A DNA stretch of 64,000 nt from Dyella lipolytica (GTDB lineage: Bacteria; Pseudomonadota; Gammaproteobacteria; Xanthomonadales; Rhodanobacteraceae): NCBI RefSeq assembly GCF_030160075.1, contig NZ_BSNQ01000009.1, positions 492,295 to 556,294 on the forward strand. Reading direction: 5' to 3'. Shown one piece after another: positions 45,913 through 57,200 of the stretch. The notes below the pieces were generated by a model, which saw only the letters and a list, made by a program, of their open reading frames with translations, searched no databases and was not told where the DNA came from. Each line of letters opens with the position of its first letter. Positions within the stretch are counted from its first letter, which is position 1. The position numbers and the translations under genes are program-made.

Positions 45913-46925
45913 GCGATTGCTCCTTGTGCGGTGAAGTGAAAATCCATGATGCTTCCCCCTTGTTCTAGAAGAGCTCGTGACAAGCGCAACCGTTCCTCTG
46001 GATCACACAGAAACATCATAAATCCGCCGCCGCCGGCACCCGACACTTTGGCGGCACGTGCACCATTGGCAAAGGCCACGCGTTCTACATTTTCAATCAG
46101 CGGATTGCTGATGCTGGTAGCCGTTTTTTTCTTTGCCTCCCAGCCTGCCTGCAGCGTTACTTCGAGACCGCGAAGGTCGCCACGCAAAACACATTCCTTC
46201 ATTTGCACCGCCTCTCGTTTAAGGCTATGCATGGCGTCGATAGAGGACTGCTTGCTCTGGCCGACATTACGCGATTGCTGGTCGATAATATCGGCCGATG
46301 CACGCGACACGCCTGTAAAGTACAGAACAAGGGAGGCCTCCAGCTCTGCCCACACCCAATCCTTGATACGCAGTGGGTTAACTACCACACGCTCGTTAGC
46401 GTAGAACTCCATAAAATTGAAGCCGCCAAACGTCGCCGCATACTGATCTTGCTTGCCGCCTGCCAAACCGAGATCTTTTCGCTCGATTTCATAAGCGAGC
46501 TTCGCGACCTCGTATTCACCCAGCGGTAGATTGAAGTACTCCACAAACGCCTGTAGAAGCGCCACCACCATCGTGGATGACGAACCCAGCCCAGAACCCG
46601 GTGGCGCATCTGAGAAAGTTCTCACGTGCAATGCAGCAGCGTCGCCACCCAGAAACTCGTGCACAATGCGGTTATAGACACCTTTCAGCAATTGGAGCGG
46701 CCCATGGGTAGGGATCACATCGCCGCAATGCCATTCTTCATGCGCACCGCTGTCCAGTGTGGAAAAGCGACAACGGCCATCCTGTGAGGGGCTAAGGGAC
46801 GTATAAGCGTAACGGTCGATGGTGACGTTCATTACGTGACCGCCGAATAGATCACAGTACGGCGCAACGTCCGTTCCACCACCGGCTAGACCAAGGCGCA
46901 ATGGAGCGCGCGATCGCACGATCAT
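45897..46925 (-). CDS. hddA: D-glycero-alpha-D-manno-heptose 7-phosphate kinase
   Basis: A 342-residue GHMP kinase. The N-terminal [20 protein letters not shown] and the ATP loop [20 protein letters not shown] are typical of HddA; the last GHMP motif is [16 protein letters not shown]. It phosphorylates the anomeric C1 to give alpha-heptose 1,7-bisphosphate, which commits the pathway to GDP-heptose rather than ADP-heptose. The ATG overlaps the stop of the preceding 1146-residue gene (ATGA). Confidence 0.95.
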   Translation of the reverse strand: MIVRSRAPLRLGLAGGGTDVAPYCDLFGGHVMNVTIDRYAYTSLSPSQDGRCRFSTLDSGAHEEWHCGDVIPTHGPLQLLKGVYNRIVHEFLGGDAAALHVRTFSDAPPGSGLGSSSTMVVALLQAFVEYFNLPLGEYEVAKLAYEIERKDLGLAGGKQDQYAATFGGFNFMEFYANERVVVNPLRIKDWVWAELEASLVLYFTGVSRASADIIDQQSRNVGQSKQSSIDAMHSLKREAVQMKECVLRGDLRGLEVTLQAGWEAKKKTATSISNPLIENVERVAFANGARAAKVSGAGGGGFMMFLCDPEERLRLSRALLEQGGSIMDFHFTAQGAIAWRIT

Positions 46926-49900
46926 GCAATGCCTCCCGCACGCTGCACACTGCTCACAGCACTCAGTTCCTGTGAAAACACCCGCCATTGGGCGTCTGTT
47001 GTAAAGTTTTGACTGACGTAGGCCTGTCCCTCGCGAGATTTAGCCTGCCACAGCGAGTCATCTGCAAGCAGCTCCAGTACTTTTTGAGCGAACTGTTCTG
47101 GGCTCTCCGCTACTGAAAGCGCATTTACGGCCGAGCTCAGACCTTGTGCACCGGCAGGGGACGTTACGCACGGAACGCCGAAACGCATGGCTTCAATGAC
47201 TTTTCCCTTCACACCACCTCCATAACGCAACGGAGCGACTACCACGCGCGCCGACATATAACGCTCAGTCAATTCCTCGTCGGACACAAAGCCAGTGACT
47301 TCGACATGATCGCTCGCAAGAGCCAACACCGTATCGGTTGGATTCGATCCGACAAGCGAAAGCTTAATCTCTGGACGCACTGCTCGAACAAGCGGCAGGA
47401 CTTCGCGTGTAAACCAGATTGCTGCATCAACATTAGGCCCGTGGACAAATCCCGCGACAAATATCAACCCGGAGCGCATATCGAGGTTGGACCATGGCGC
47501 CTCAGGTAGCGAGTCATAGGAATAGGGTGCAACCGTATAACAGCGTGCTGGCGATCCATGCCGGCTAAGCCAATCTTTGACGTGCGCAGTTTCGGTTTCC
47601 GACGGGTAGTAGACGGCGTCAACGCGCGACCATATCTCATGCTCCATCGCTTCGAAGCGATCTCGCTCTAGTTTGGTCTCTTCGGTGTATTGCACACCGA
47701 GCTGATCATCGAGCCTCAAGTAATGGATGTCGTGCCCGTAGTAGAGCAATGGCGCGCTAACGTACTTACGAACAGCGCTGATGAAGTCAATGGAAATATG
47801 GGGTCTGCTCAATAGTACGCAACCAATGTAAGCCGCATTGTCGCGAATCCAGTTTTCGAACCCGGTGTAAAACTCTTCGCCATACATCACTTCGACACCG
47901 AGCTGCTGCAATGCAGGCAGATAGACGCTATCCGCGCATAGGTTCTGCGGCCAGAACTTCACAGCGAACCCCAACTGCTTAAACATGACCATGAACTGCC
48001 ACATGGTGCGCGAACCTGCATCACGATCTGGCTGAGGCACATAATGATCAATAATAAGGATGGTACGAGCCTGGCTAGTTCGCCCACGCGCTAATGCGAC
48101 GTGCTGGCCATTTCTAAAATGCTCGCGCTCCAGCGTGTCCCGCCATCGTTCACGAAAACGGCGCTGATTCTCCACTTGGTAAGATTTGACGCCCGCATTC
48201 ACATCCGTGCCGTGCGATATTCCCTCGAAATGGATTACGACCGAGGTAGGTTGGTAATAGAGTTTGAGCCCAGCCTCTCGCACTTTAAAGGCCAGGTCGG
48301 AGTCTTCGCAGTAAGCCGGCACATAGCGCTCGTCGAACCGCCCCAGACGCTCGAATAGCTCCTTTTCGATCAGCAAAGAGGCACCAGAGCAGTAATCAAC
48401 CTCTCGCACATAGTTGTAGATGCTGCGTTCCGGATTGTCGAGGCGACCATAGTTCCAGGCGCCGCCATCCTCCCAGAGGATTCCACCGGCTTCTTGCAAC
48501 CTGCCATCGGGGTATACGAGCTTTGAACCCACCATTCCGCAATCGGGATAGTGGTCAAAAATATCGAGCATCGCGTCAAGCCAACCTGCGGTGACTTCGG
48601 TGTCATTGTTCAGGAGATAAAGGTACTTGCCCTTGATAAGCGTTGACGCCCTATTGCAGGAACGCAAGAAACCCAGATTCTGCGGGTTTTCCTCATAACG
48701 CAGGCCGGGCACAGTTGCCAGGGAACGCATGGCCGGGTCACCCGAGGCGTCCTCTACCACCAGCACCTCGAAGGGCACCAAGGGCGGGTTGCTCATGATG
48801 GAATATAGGCAAGCCACGGTGTACGCGAATTGGCCATACGCGGGCACGACGATGCTGACCAGTGGCTCGGCGAATTCTGGAAAGTTTAATGCCCTAAGCT
48901 TCGTCTCAACATCGAGCGAGCTAACTGCCGTTTTGGGAACCGCGCGGCGAATCTGTCGATAATGCTGGAACCGACTACGCAAAGCATGTTTGATCGGAGC
49001 CACATCACCCCTGACAAGTCTCGATAGCAGGCGTAACGGTCTAGTAATGCGCCACGAATGAGAAGTCATGATCGACTGTAACTGTCCGCGCAAACCGGCT
49101 AGCTCCTGCTCCATGGCAAGCGCTTGAACACTCATCTTCCTATTTGCATTGAGGTAGGTTGCGTTGCGCGCAATGAGATCGCGCAGCTGCAATTCGGACT
49201 TCTCCTGCTTTTCGTGCAGCGAGTTGTAGTCGTACAGTAGATCATTCATGGCGCTTTCAAGGCTTGCTGCAACCTTATGCTTGGTCGCAACCTCAAGCGG
49301 CCGACCCACAGGAGCCACGTCGCCTTGGACAACACCTGTCACTACGCCTGCAATGAATTCCATTTCCACGGAGGTCTCATCCAACTCGTCCTGAAGAGCA
49401 TTCGCTCGTTCGCGAAGTCTGGCAATTTCCTCATTGTGTTCAATCAACGCACCAAACTGTTTGCGAAGGCCCGCTATTTCCTTATCACGTTCAATCAACT
49501 CGCTTTCCATGCCCTTCGCCCATCGCGCGACACCCTCGTGCTCCTGCACCAGCGCAGCATAGATGGCATGTACTTTGGTTAGTTCCAAGTCTGTTTTCTG
49601 CGCCCATTCCGCTATTTGCTGATGACGAATATAGAGATCTTCGGCCTCAGACAGGAAAATCGAGGAATTAAGATTTGGCAAAACCGCCGCATCTGATGCG
49701 GCTATGGCAATGAAGTAGACGGGATCAGCAAGCTGTACCGCTCGCTCGGTTACCTCGTTGCCCGTGTCGGTAAACGCGTCCATGCATGAACCGTTGTCGC
49801 CATGAACTGCAGCGATCACCGAGCCTGTCGCTAGACGCTGCCCGTAGTAGCGGACCTGCTGAAACCGAGCATGGAGCAACGCGTCAAATTCTGCGAAATC

Positions 49901-50362
49901 AAGTTCCTTGACGTGGAATTCGTTGTAGTGCGCGGCTTTTTCAGTGTACACGGGGCGATTAGGTGACGACATAATCAACACACCGTCCGGCCGGAGCACA
50001 CGGCGTATCTCGTCGATCATTTCTACATGCTTGTCGTGATGCTCAATCGTTTCGAACGACACCACGATGTCGACACTGTTATCAGGCAGTGGAATTGACG
50101 CTGCATTCCCTTCTCGGTATTCAAGCCCCGCGATGCCCGCGTATGTCTGCATTGCATGCTGGACGGCCTCGGCGGAGATATCGACACCGATCACCGATGC
50201 TGCGCGGCGCGCGAGCATGGCGCTGCCATAACCCTCTCCGCAAGCAATGTCGAGCACAGCTTTACCTTCCACCAGGGTACGGCACCATGCATATCGATGC
50301 AGGTGTTCGTGCCTTATTTCACCAGGCAGCGTAGGAAGGTAGCGCTCGCCAGTAAATTCCAT
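46922..50362 (-). CDS. Methyltransferase / coiled-coil / GT2 / GT4 multidomain protein
   Basis: A 1146-residue cytoplasmic protein with four parts. Residues ~1-230 are a SAM methyltransferase ([38 protein letters not shown]). Residues ~235-440 are Glu/Lys/Leu-rich coiled coil ([38 protein letters not shown]). Residues ~500-760 are a GT2 domain ([41 protein letters not shown]). Residues ~762-1140 are a GT4 domain ([40 protein letters not shown]). The GT2-GT4 half is paralogous to 22764-24845. It lies four bases after wzt, so it probably acts on the exported glycan, perhaps ending the chain. Confidence 0.88.
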   Translation of the reverse strand: MEFTGERYLPTLPGEIRHEHLHRYAWCRTLVEGKAVLDIACGEGYGSAMLARRAASVIGVDISAEAVQHAMQTYAGIAGLEYREGNAASIPLPDNSVDIVVSFETIEHHDKHVEMIDEIRRVLRPDGVLIMSSPNRPVYTEKAAHYNEFHVKELDFAEFDALLHARFQQVRYYGQRLATGSVIAAVHGDNGSCMDAFTDTGNEVTERAVQLADPVYFIAIAASDAAVLPNLNSSIFLSEAEDLYIRHQQIAEWAQKTDLELTKVHAIYAALVQEHEGVARWAKGMESELIERDKEIAGLRKQFGALIEHNEEIARLRERANALQDELDETSVEMEFIAGVVTGVVQGDVAPVGRPLEVATKHKVAASLESAMNDLLYDYNSLHEKQEKSELQLRDLIARNATYLNANRKMSVQALAMEQELAGLRGQLQSIMTSHSWRITRPLRLLSRLVRGDVAPIKHALRSRFQHYRQIRRAVPKTAVSSLDVETKLRALNFPEFAEPLVSIVVPAYGQFAYTVACLYSIMSNPPLVPFEVLVVEDASGDPAMRSLATVPGLRYEENPQNLGFLRSCNRASTLIKGKYLYLLNNDTEVTAGWLDAMLDIFDHYPDCGMVGSKLVYPDGRLQEAGGILWEDGGAWNYGRLDNPERSIYNYVREVDYCSGASLLIEKELFERLGRFDERYVPAYCEDSDLAFKVREAGLKLYYQPTSVVIHFEGISHGTDVNAGVKSYQVENQRRFRERWRDTLEREHFRNGQHVALARGRTSQARTILIIDHYVPQPDRDAGSRTMWQFMVMFKQLGFAVKFWPQNLCADSVYLPALQQLGVEVMYGEEFYTGFENWIRDNAAYIGCVLLSRPHISIDFISAVRKYVSAPLLYYGHDIHYLRLDDQLGVQYTEETKLERDRFEAMEHEIWSRVDAVYYPSETETAHVKDWLSRHGSPARCYTVAPYSYDSLPEAPWSNLDMRSGLIFVAGFVHGPNVDAAIWFTREVLPLVRAVRPEIKLSLVGSNPTDTVLALASDHVEVTGFVSDEELTERYMSARVVVAPLRYGGGVKGKVIEAMRFGVPCVTSPAGAQGLSSAVNALSVAESPEQFAQKVLELLADDSLWQAKSREGQAYVSQNFTTDAQWRVFSQELSAVSSVQRAGGIA

Positions 50363-50366
50363 ATGA

Positions 50367-51791
50367 TCAGATCCTCGACTGCTGGATTTCTATCAAGTGC
50401 ATCGGAATGCCGACCAAGCCGTGCCGCATCGTGCTCTCACTCGCCCTGAACGTCAGCGCATCGTGAATCCAATGCTGATGCGTGTGGTCATCCTGGGAGC
50501 CGCTGGCGAGAGCGACGTCGATCGAGTACTCACCGGAGGGAAGGACAGGCATCCTGAACTTGAATTTTGCCTGCAAACGAGTGCCCGCACTCGCCGCCAC
50601 TGGGTGATCGCGATATGTCAAATAAGTGTTGTCGCCAAACAAGCGCTGCCCAAGCCTGTCTTTCACGTAGAAGCCGAAAATAGGTCCACGCAGGGGTATC
50701 GATGTGGTCGCGTCAATAACTAGATCGACCATCTCCCCTCCGCTAAGAAGCTGGCCGCTTGCTCCCTCGTCGCCGACTAGCGATACATCGGTGATTTTTG
50801 CGGCGCCAGCGCCAAATTCGGTACCTGCCTTGTCTGGGTCGAATTCAAATACTTCGAATGCGTTGCGCTGATCGCCAGCATTGAGTTGGCGAATACGCGA
50901 GTCAATTACGTCAACGACCGAATCACCGCTTCTTTCCGAGTGCGGCGCGGTGGATGCGGATGCCGGTGCGCTCAACGTAGCCGAAGCATCGGATCGAATG
51001 GCCACAGACTCGCCCATACTCTTCCTGTCAGCAGCATGTTGCGCGGCGAGATATTGCTCCACTACGGTCTTGGTAACCCCGTCCAGAATCTGCTGCCCAC
51101 GATCGAGCCAAATAGCCCGGTCGCATAGATTAGTTACCGCTGTGGTGTCGTGACTTACAAAAAGAAGAGTTCCCCTCTTTTGAAATTCGCGCAAATAGCG
51201 CATGCATTTTTGAGTAAAGCGAATATCGCCGACGCTTAGCGCTTCGTCGATCACCAAAGTATCGGCGTCGACATGCGCGGCAATAGCGAACGCTAATCGC
51301 ACATACATACCGCTGGAATAAGTTTTGACCGGCTGACGAATAAAGTCACCGATATCGGCAAACGCCACAATCGAATCGAACCGTTTACGTAGTTCCTTCT
51401 CCGAAATACCGTAGAGCAGACCGCTCAAAAAGACGTTCTCCTCACCGGTGAATTCCGGATTAAAACCGGCACCAAGTTCGAGCAGCGCGGCAATGCGCCC
51501 ATAAGTATTGATGCTGCCTTCAGTGGGATGGAGTGTTCCGCAGATCATCTGCAACAGCGTCGATTTGCCTGAACCGTTGCGACCAATGATGCCCACGGTC
51601 TCGCCACGTCGCACGTGGAAGCTGACACCTCGCAGTGCCCAAAACTCCTGGTGATAACGCAGGCCCTTCTTTCCAATCGCGCGCCCAAGCCGGGGCAGAA
51701 TCATCTGCTTGAGGCGGTCGGCCGGCTTGGTATAGATATCGTACTTTTTACCGAGCGACTCGACAGAAATGGTTAACTCTTCAGAGGACAT
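50367..51791 (-). CDS. wzt: O-antigen ABC transporter ATP-binding protein Wzt
   Basis: A 474-residue ABC ATPase with a C-terminal extension. The Walker A loop is [16 protein letters not shown], the signature [17 protein letters not shown], and Walker [13 protein letters not shown]. The region after about residue 300 ([16 protein letters not shown], then [20 protein letters not shown]) is the beta-sandwich domain that in Wzt proteins binds the finished, often end-modified, glycan before export. Its start at 51791 overlaps the wzm stop by 11 bases. An ABC route, rather than Wzx/Wzy, is therefore indicated for this polysaccharide. Confidence 0.95.
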   Translation of the reverse strand: MSSEELTISVESLGKKYDIYTKPADRLKQMILPRLGRAIGKKGLRYHQEFWALRGVSFHVRRGETVGIIGRNGSGKSTLLQMICGTLHPTEGSINTYGRIAALLELGAGFNPEFTGEENVFLSGLLYGISEKELRKRFDSIVAFADIGDFIRQPVKTYSSGMYVRLAFAIAAHVDADTLVIDEALSVGDIRFTQKCMRYLREFQKRGTLLFVSHDTTAVTNLCDRAIWLDRGQQILDGVTKTVVEQYLAAQHAADRKSMGESVAIRSDASATLSAPASASTAPHSERSGDSVVDVIDSRIRQLNAGDQRNAFEVFEFDPDKAGTEFGAGAAKITDVSLVGDEGASGQLLSGGEMVDLVIDATTSIPLRGPIFGFYVKDRLGQRLFGDNTYLTYRDHPVAASAGTRLQAKFKFRMPVLPSGEYSIDVALASGSQDDHTHQHWIHDALTFRASESTMRHGLVGIPMHLIEIQQSRI

Positions 51792-52605
51792 CGGCAAAAC
51801 CCCGGCGAGAGCGCTCAAACCAACTAAATGAAGCCCAGGCGAACAAGCAAGACACCGTGGCGTACAGTCCCAACAAGATCCAGTTCGGCGCGCGCCCCCA
51901 AACCAGCACGTCGCGCGATGCTTCGACAATGGTCGTCAGCGGATTCAGGTACAGCAGTTTTTGATAAGGAGGGTGGATCAATTCTTTGGGATAGAAGATC
52001 GGGGCGAGAAACATCATCATCGCGGTAATGATGCCCATGGCTTGCTTGAGGTCACGCAGGAATACGCCCAGCGAGCTAAGCAACCATATCAACCCGGCGA
52101 CGAAGGGCAAGAACACTGCGACCACGATGGGAAAATACACGGCGGTCCACGGGATGCTTCCCCGCACGACGATCGAGAAGATCAACAATACGAGGGTAGA
52201 TACCAGCAGATGGAACAGCGCCGAGCCTAATGTGCTCCATGACAACACCTCTAGCGGAAACACCACCTTTTTGACGAAGTTGGTGTTCTCGACGATCAAG
52301 GTCGGCGCACGATTCGCGCATTCGGTAAACATGTTGTTTATATTCAGACCTGCGAAAAGGATCACCGCAAATTCGAAGTGCCCCGCGGTCTGTCCGCTCC
52401 AGCGGGACTTGAAGATAAATCCGAATACAAACGTGTAGACACCCAGCATCAACAACGGGTTGAAGAACGACCACAACAGACCGATGAACGAGCCTCGATA
52501 GCGTCCGACGACGTCGCGTCGCGCCATTTGTACGACCAGCACAAAGTTGCGCGCGAGCGCCCGGTAGGGGGACAGCGGATCGCGGAGGCGATATTTGGAA
52601 ATCAT
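51781..52605 (-). CDS. wzm: O-antigen/polysaccharide ABC transporter permease Wzm
   Basis: A 274-residue inner-membrane permease of the ABC-2 type with six predicted helices. The N-terminal amphipathic part has RNFVLVVQMARRDVVGRYRG, typical of Wzm/KpsM-type exporters, and later helices include PFVAGLIWLLSSLGVFLRDL. With Wzt it exports an undecaprenyl-linked glycan to the periplasm. It is the first gene of the seven-gene minus-strand operon ending at gmhB; its promoter should lie in the ~105 bases before it. Confidence 0.95.
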   Translation of the reverse strand: MISKYRLRDPLSPYRALARNFVLVVQMARRDVVGRYRGSFIGLLWSFFNPLLMLGVYTFVFGFIFKSRWSGQTAGHFEFAVILFAGLNINNMFTECANRAPTLIVENTNFVKKVVFPLEVLSWSTLGSALFHLLVSTLVLLIFSIVVRGSIPWTAVYFPIVVAVFLPFVAGLIWLLSSLGVFLRDLKQAMGIITAMMMFLAPIFYPKELIHPPYQKLLYLNPLTTIVEASRDVLVWGRAPNWILLGLYATVSCLFAWASFSWFERSRRGFADVL

Positions 52606-52711
52606 GTATTAGTCACTAATAGATGGTGCAGTCCGTGTGATCTGACCGTTCGGATTGCCCAAGGATTCCTGGGTTTCGGCTGATATCCAGCAAAAATTGT
52701 TTGCGCCAGTT

Positions 52712-53890
52712 TCAGGCAAGAGCCGAAGCAAGTTCCTGCTTTAGATCGTCAATATCCTCCACTCCCACCGACAAGCGAATAAGGCTGTCGCTTATACCAA
52801 GTCGTTTGCGATTTGCTAGAGGCACCGACGCATGGGTCATGATGGCTGGATGCTCGATGAGACTTTCCACGCCGCCCAGCGATTCGGCCAGGGCAAACAA
52901 TTGGCAGCGCTCCAAAACGCGACGCGCTTTTTTCAGTCCGCCCTTCACTTCCATGCTGATTATTCCTCCGAAGCCATCCATCTGCCGGCGCGCAAGCGCG
53001 TGCTGTGGATGACTCTTGAGTCCCGGATAAATCACGCGTTCAACAGCTGCATGCTTTTGCAGCCATGTCGCCAGCTCCATCGCGCCTTCGCAATGCGCCT
53101 TCATTCTCAAATGGAGTGTCTTCAGACCGCGCATGGCCAAGAAGGCATCGAAAGGACCTGCGACTGCGCCGACTGAGTTCTGCAGAAAGCCCATACGTTC
53201 CGCAAGATCCGACGTGCCTGCCACGACGATGCCACCCACCATGTCGGAATGTCCGTTTAGGTATTTGGTTGCTGAATGCAGGACAAGATCCGCGCCGAAC
53301 TCCAGCGGCCGTTGAATGATAGGTGAGCAAAAGGTGTTGTCGACGACCAGGATCAACCCATGCTTACGTGCAAAAGCCGCGACCTTTTTGAGGTCGACCA
53401 GCTTGAGCATGGGGTTGGTCGGGGTCTCGGCCCAGATCATGCGGGTATTGGGCTTCAACGCTCTTTTGAGCGCGTGATCATCGTTCAGATCGATAAAGCT
53501 GAAATCAAGCCCCGCGGAACGACGGCGCACGCGTTCGAAAAGGCGATAGCTGCCACCGTACAGGTCATCCATGGCGATGACATGGCTGCCTGAGTCAAGC
53601 AGATCCAGGACCGTTGCCGCGGCCGCCAGCCCTGAAGCGAAGGCAAAACCGGCGGCTCCGCCCTCCAGCTCCGTCACACAGCGCTCGTACGCCATCCGAG
53701 TCGGATTTTGCGTACGCGAGTATTCATAGCCTTTATGTACGCCTGGGCTTTCCTGCACGTAGGTGGACGTCGCGTAGATCGGCGTCATGATCGCGCCGGT
53801 CGAAGGATCCGGGTGCTGCCCGGCATGGATTGCCCGGGTACCAAGACCCAGCTTCACTTGCCTTGCGGCATTCCTTGTCGATTTGCGCAT
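52712..53890 (-). CDS. metB: Cystathionine gamma-synthase / gamma-lyase family enzyme
   Basis: A 392-residue PLP enzyme of trans-sulfuration. The PLP lysine is in LVLHSATKYLNGHSD, with GYEYSRTQNPTRMAYERCV and LIEHPAIMTHASVP as family motifs. Synthase (methionine synthesis) and lyase (cysteine synthesis) forms cannot be separated reliably by eye; the metB name follows the Xanthomonas convention for this border gene. In Xanthomonas, metB and etfA flank the LPS locus, exactly the relation seen here. Start ATG 53890 fits the family; a reading from 53926 is longer. Confidence 0.9.
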   Translation of the reverse strand: MRKSTRNAARQVKLGLGTRAIHAGQHPDPSTGAIMTPIYATSTYVQESPGVHKGYEYSRTQNPTRMAYERCVTELEGGAAGFAFASGLAAAATVLDLLDSGSHVIAMDDLYGGSYRLFERVRRRSAGLDFSFIDLNDDHALKRALKPNTRMIWAETPTNPMLKLVDLKKVAAFARKHGLILVVDNTFCSPIIQRPLEFGADLVLHSATKYLNGHSDMVGGIVVAGTSDLAERMGFLQNSVGAVAGPFDAFLAMRGLKTLHLRMKAHCEGAMELATWLQKHAAVERVIYPGLKSHPQHALARRQMDGFGGIISMEVKGGLKKARRVLERCQLFALAESLGGVESLIEHPAIMTHASVPLANRKRLGISDSLIRLSVGVEDIDDLKQELASALA

Positions 53891-54269
53891 ACCCCGGGCA
53901 CCGTTTGACGTGATGTTAAACAGCAATCTTACCTGTCGGCGGCGTCACAATAGAGCCCTAGCCGAACCGATGTTCATAAACCCGTGAGCGAACTGGGTTT
54001 TCGGCGTTGCGAATCACCCTTAGGACATACGTCCACGCCTGGACTCGCGCGGCGCCCGGCGAATGCCTAGGGGGTACCCGACACTCCCTGAATGCCTCAG
54101 GCTCGTGCACCCCTGGCACATTGCCCGGACCTACCGTTAAAGTGAAGCTGTCACAAAACTTACACTTAGGAGCATGTAGCGGGCGGCATATCAAGCCCTA
54201 GCTCGAGACCACGGCGCGGACAGCTTCCTAGTCAAATTCAATCTCCCAACGAATTTCACCAACCCTTTG
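53891..54269. other. Divergent intergenic region between metB and second sulfotransferase
   Basis: These 379 bases should hold the metB promoter and leader and the promoter of the plus-strand sulfotransferase. No convincing gene is present; a 78-residue minus-strand frame at 53958-54194 has no known relatives that I recognise. Several short GGAC/GTCC repeats lie near 54025-54045. Confidence 0.5.
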
Positions 54270-55097
54270 ATGATCGATCAGCACGTTCTTATCCACTATC
54301 ACATCTTCAAGAACGCAGGCAGCAGCATAGACGCGAGCCTTCAACACTCCTTTGGGGATCGCTGGGGCATTTTCGAGGGATCTCACGCTCATGCGATCCA
54401 ATCCAGCGCCCAGCTGGGAGAATTCTTGGATGCCAATCGCCATCTGGCTGCTATCTCGAGCCACCTTGCGCGACCACCGCTACCTCGCGCTAGCTGCCTA
54501 CCAGTGGTTTTCATCCGACATCCTTTGTTGCGTGCCTACTCTGTCTACAATTTCACGCGATGGGACCCTTCCCAGCCTTACTCGGATATCGCACAAGGAG
54601 CAGCTTTTTCGGATTACCTGCGTTGGGCCTTAAGGAAAGAGCCCGGAAGCATCGTCATTCGGGACTACCAGGTTGTCCACCTTTCCGAGGCCTCCTGGCG
54701 CGGTGGCAATATCCTTAAAACAGCTGCTGAGCGATTGGATTTGGAGCAGGCATGTCAGCTGCTCACCGATTGGGGCATCGTTGGCCTCGTCGAGCAATTC
54801 GAGCTGTCGTCGCAAGTTTTCCAGGCGACATACGGCCCAAAGTTACCCGGCTTCAAGCTCCTGCCGAACTGGGAGAACGCGACAGGCAAAAAGGGGGTTT
54901 CTACCGAGGAGCAACTGGGGGATCTTCGGCAAGAGCTTGGTGAGGCGCTGTACTCGGACTTCATGGAGGCCAACCAGCTCGATCTCGCCTTGTACTCGCA
55001 TGCACGCTCGGTGCTCGACCAAGCGATAATTCGAGCCGGTCTGACCGCTAGCCAGGACTCAATCCAGGGGGCACCTGTCGGTATTGAGTGCCGATAG
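54270..55097 (+). CDS. Sulfotransferase (family-2 type)
   Basis: A 275-residue protein. The N-terminal loop HYHIFKNAGSSIDASLQ corresponds to the HIPKTAGTS motif of carbohydrate sulfotransferases, which binds the 5' phosphosulfate of PAPS. PVVFIRHPLLRAYSVYNF is the 3'-phosphate site. It is only distantly related to the sulfotransferase at 28288-29541 and has no membrane segment. It probably sulfates a sugar of the surface glycan. It lies between metB and rmlB, read with the rml genes but separated from them by 169 bases. ATG 54270 was chosen over the preceding TTG. Confidence 0.8.
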   Translation: MIDQHVLIHYHIFKNAGSSIDASLQHSFGDRWGIFEGSHAHAIQSSAQLGEFLDANRHLAAISSHLARPPLPRASCLPVVFIRHPLLRAYSVYNFTRWDPSQPYSDIAQGAAFSDYLRWALRKEPGSIVIRDYQVVHLSEASWRGGNILKTAAERLDLEQACQLLTDWGIVGLVEQFELSSQVFQATYGPKLPGFKLLPNWENATGKKGVSTEEQLGDLRQELGEALYSDFMEANQLDLALYSHARSVLDQAIIRAGLTASQDSIQGAPVGIECR

Positions 55098-55266
55098 CCA
55101 GGGCCCATTACTGTTCGGCACAGACGATCACGTTTTCCTGCGAATCCGATTAGAGCCCTATTTTTCGGGCCGAGAACACTGTCTGAACAGGCAGCGTAGA
55201 CGCGTAGCATGGTCTGCACAGCGTTGTTTCCTATGACAGAATAGTGAACCACCCCCGGAGTTCTGC

Positions 55267-56316
55267 ATGAAGACCCTGCTCGTAACCGGCGGTGCCGGTT
55301 TCATCGGTGCCAATTTCGTACTGCAGGCCATTGCTGACGGCCTTCGCGTGATCAACCTCGACAAACTTACCTACGCAGGTAACCCGGATACCCTCTCATC
55401 ACTGAGCGAGAACGAGCGGCACGTTTTCGTACACGGGGACATTGGCGATCGCACCCTAGTCGACCGTTTGCTTGCCACGCACAAGCCCGATGCGATCGTC
55501 AATTTTGCGGCGGAATCGCACGTCGACCGATCGATCGACGGGCCGGCAGCCTTTGTGCATACCAACGTCGTGGGCACATTGGGGCTGTTGGAATCTTCAC
55601 GGGACTACTGGCGAGCACTGGAAGGCGCGGCCAGGGAGGCATTCCGCTTCCTTCACGTGTCTACCGACGAGGTGTACGGCTCGCTCGGCGCCGAGGGAAG
55701 CTTCAGCGAAGCCACGCCCTATGCGCCCAACTCTCCGTATTCGGCATCGAAGGCCGCTTCCGACCATCTGGTCCGCGCCTTTCATCATACTTACGGGCTG
55801 CCTACGCTCACGACGAACTGTTCGAACAACTATGGCCCTTACCAGTTTCCCGAAAAGCTGATTCCGCTGGTGATCCAAAAAGCGCTTGCCGGCGAGCCGC
55901 TCCCGGTTTACGGCGACGGGCTCAATATCCGCGACTGGCTGTATGTCGGAGATCATTGCACGGCGATCCGCCGGGTACTCGAGGCCGGCCATCAAGGCGA
56001 CACCTATAACGTAGGCGGCAATGCCGAGCGCACGAATATCACCGTGGTAAAAACCATTTGTGCCTTGCTGGATGCACGCCATCCCCTTGCTGGCGGTCGC
56101 CCCCGCGAATCGCTGATCACTTACGTCAAAGACCGCCCGGGTCACGACCGTCGCTACGCCATCGATTCCGGGAAGCTGCAACGGGAGCTGGGCTGGCGGC
56201 CTTCGCAAACCTTTGAGAGCGGGATCGCACAAACGGTGGATTGGTACCTAGCGCACCAACCCTGGGTGCAACGCGTACTTGATGGCAGCTATCGCATGGA
56301 GCGTCTTGGCGCATGA
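55267..56316 (+). CDS. rmlB: dTDP-glucose 4,6-dehydratase
   Basis: A 349-residue extended SDR enzyme. The NAD-binding motif is [15 protein letters not shown]; the catalytic TDEVYGSLG and [15 protein letters not shown] (Tyr-X-X-X-Lys) are intact, and [15 protein letters not shown] is diagnostic. It makes dTDP-4-keto-6-deoxy-glucose, step two of dTDP-L-rhamnose synthesis. CGGAG precedes the start. Stop and rmlA start overlap (ATGA). Confidence 0.97.
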   Translation: MKTLLVTGGAGFIGANFVLQAIADGLRVINLDKLTYAGNPDTLSSLSENERHVFVHGDIGDRTLVDRLLATHKPDAIVNFAAESHVDRSIDGPAAFVHTNVVGTLGLLESSRDYWRALEGAAREAFRFLHVSTDEVYGSLGAEGSFSEATPYAPNSPYSASKAASDHLVRAFHHTYGLPTLTTNCSNNYGPYQFPEKLIPLVIQKALAGEPLPVYGDGLNIRDWLYVGDHCTAIRRVLEAGHQGDTYNVGGNAERTNITVVKTICALLDARHPLAGGRPRESLITYVKDRPGHDRRYAIDSGKLQRELGWRPSQTFESGIAQTVDWYLAHQPWVQRVLDGSYRMERLGA

Positions 56317-57200
56317 GTACGCACAAGGGCATTATTCTCGCCGGTGGTTCGGGAACGCGGCTTTATCCGATCACGCAGGCCGTTAGCAAGCAACTGCTGC
56401 CGATCTACGACAAGCCGATGGTGTATTACCCATTGTCCATCCTGATGCTAGCCGGCATCCGACAGATCCTGATGATCAATACACCGCATGAGCAGGCCTT
56501 GTTTCAGCGCCTGCTCGGCGATGGATCGCAATGGGGCATCGATATCCAATATGCCGTCCAACCCTCTCCCGATGGTCTGGCGCAAGCTTTCATCATCGGT
56601 CGCGACTTCGTCGGAACGGACCCTAGCTGCCTGGTACTAGGCGACAACATTTTCTACGGTGTCGGCCTCACCGAACGCCTGAAGCGGGCAGTATCGCGCG
56701 AGAAAGGCGCGACAGTGTTCGGCTACTGGGTCAAAGACCCTGAGCGCTACGGCGTCGCCGAGTTTGATTCCAACGGTCGCGTCATCGGGCTGGAGGAGAA
56801 ACCAGCAAAACCCAAGTCACACTATGCAGTCACCGGTCTCTATTTCTATGACTCGCGGGTCTGCGACTACGCCGCCGCGCTGAAGCCCTCGGCGCGCGGC
56901 GAACTGGAAATCACCGACCTCAACCGCCGTTATCTGGAAGATGGATCGCTTCACCTGGAACAACTTGGCCGCGGCTACGCGTGGCTGGACACCGGTACGC
57001 ACGAATCGCTGATGGAAGCCGGCAACTACATCGAGACGATCGAGAACCGGCAGGGACTGAAGGTGTGTTGTCCTGAGGAGATTGCCTATCTCAACGACTG
57101 GATCGACGCCGAACAATTGTTGCGGCTGGCCGCACCGCTGGCCAAAACCGGCTACGGTCAGTATCTGCAGCGTCTGGTCGAACAGGGGCATGTGCGATGA
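56313..57200 (+). CDS. rmlA: Glucose-1-phosphate thymidylyltransferase
   Basis: A 295-residue enzyme. The nucleotide loop is [20 protein letters not shown], and [33 protein letters not shown] and [16 protein letters not shown] are RmlA motifs. It makes dTDP-glucose, the first step of the pathway, and is usually inhibited by dTDP-rhamnose. It overlaps both neighbours by four bases. Confidence 0.97.
   Translation: MSTHKGIILAGGSGTRLYPITQAVSKQLLPIYDKPMVYYPLSILMLAGIRQILMINTPHEQALFQRLLGDGSQWGIDIQYAVQPSPDGLAQAFIIGRDFVGTDPSCLVLGDNIFYGVGLTERLKRAVSREKGATVFGYWVKDPERYGVAEFDSNGRVIGLEEKPAKPKSHYAVTGLYFYDSRVCDYAAALKPSARGELEITDLNRRYLEDGSLHLEQLGRGYAWLDTGTHESLMEAGNYIETIENRQGLKVCCPEEIAYLNDWIDAEQLLRLAAPLAKTGYGQYLQRLVEQGHVR

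Noticed and set aside
53958-54194. 78-residue minus-strand open frame upstream of metB
   Set aside because: No ribosome site, atypical composition and no family I recognise. The frame probably stays open because of high G+C.
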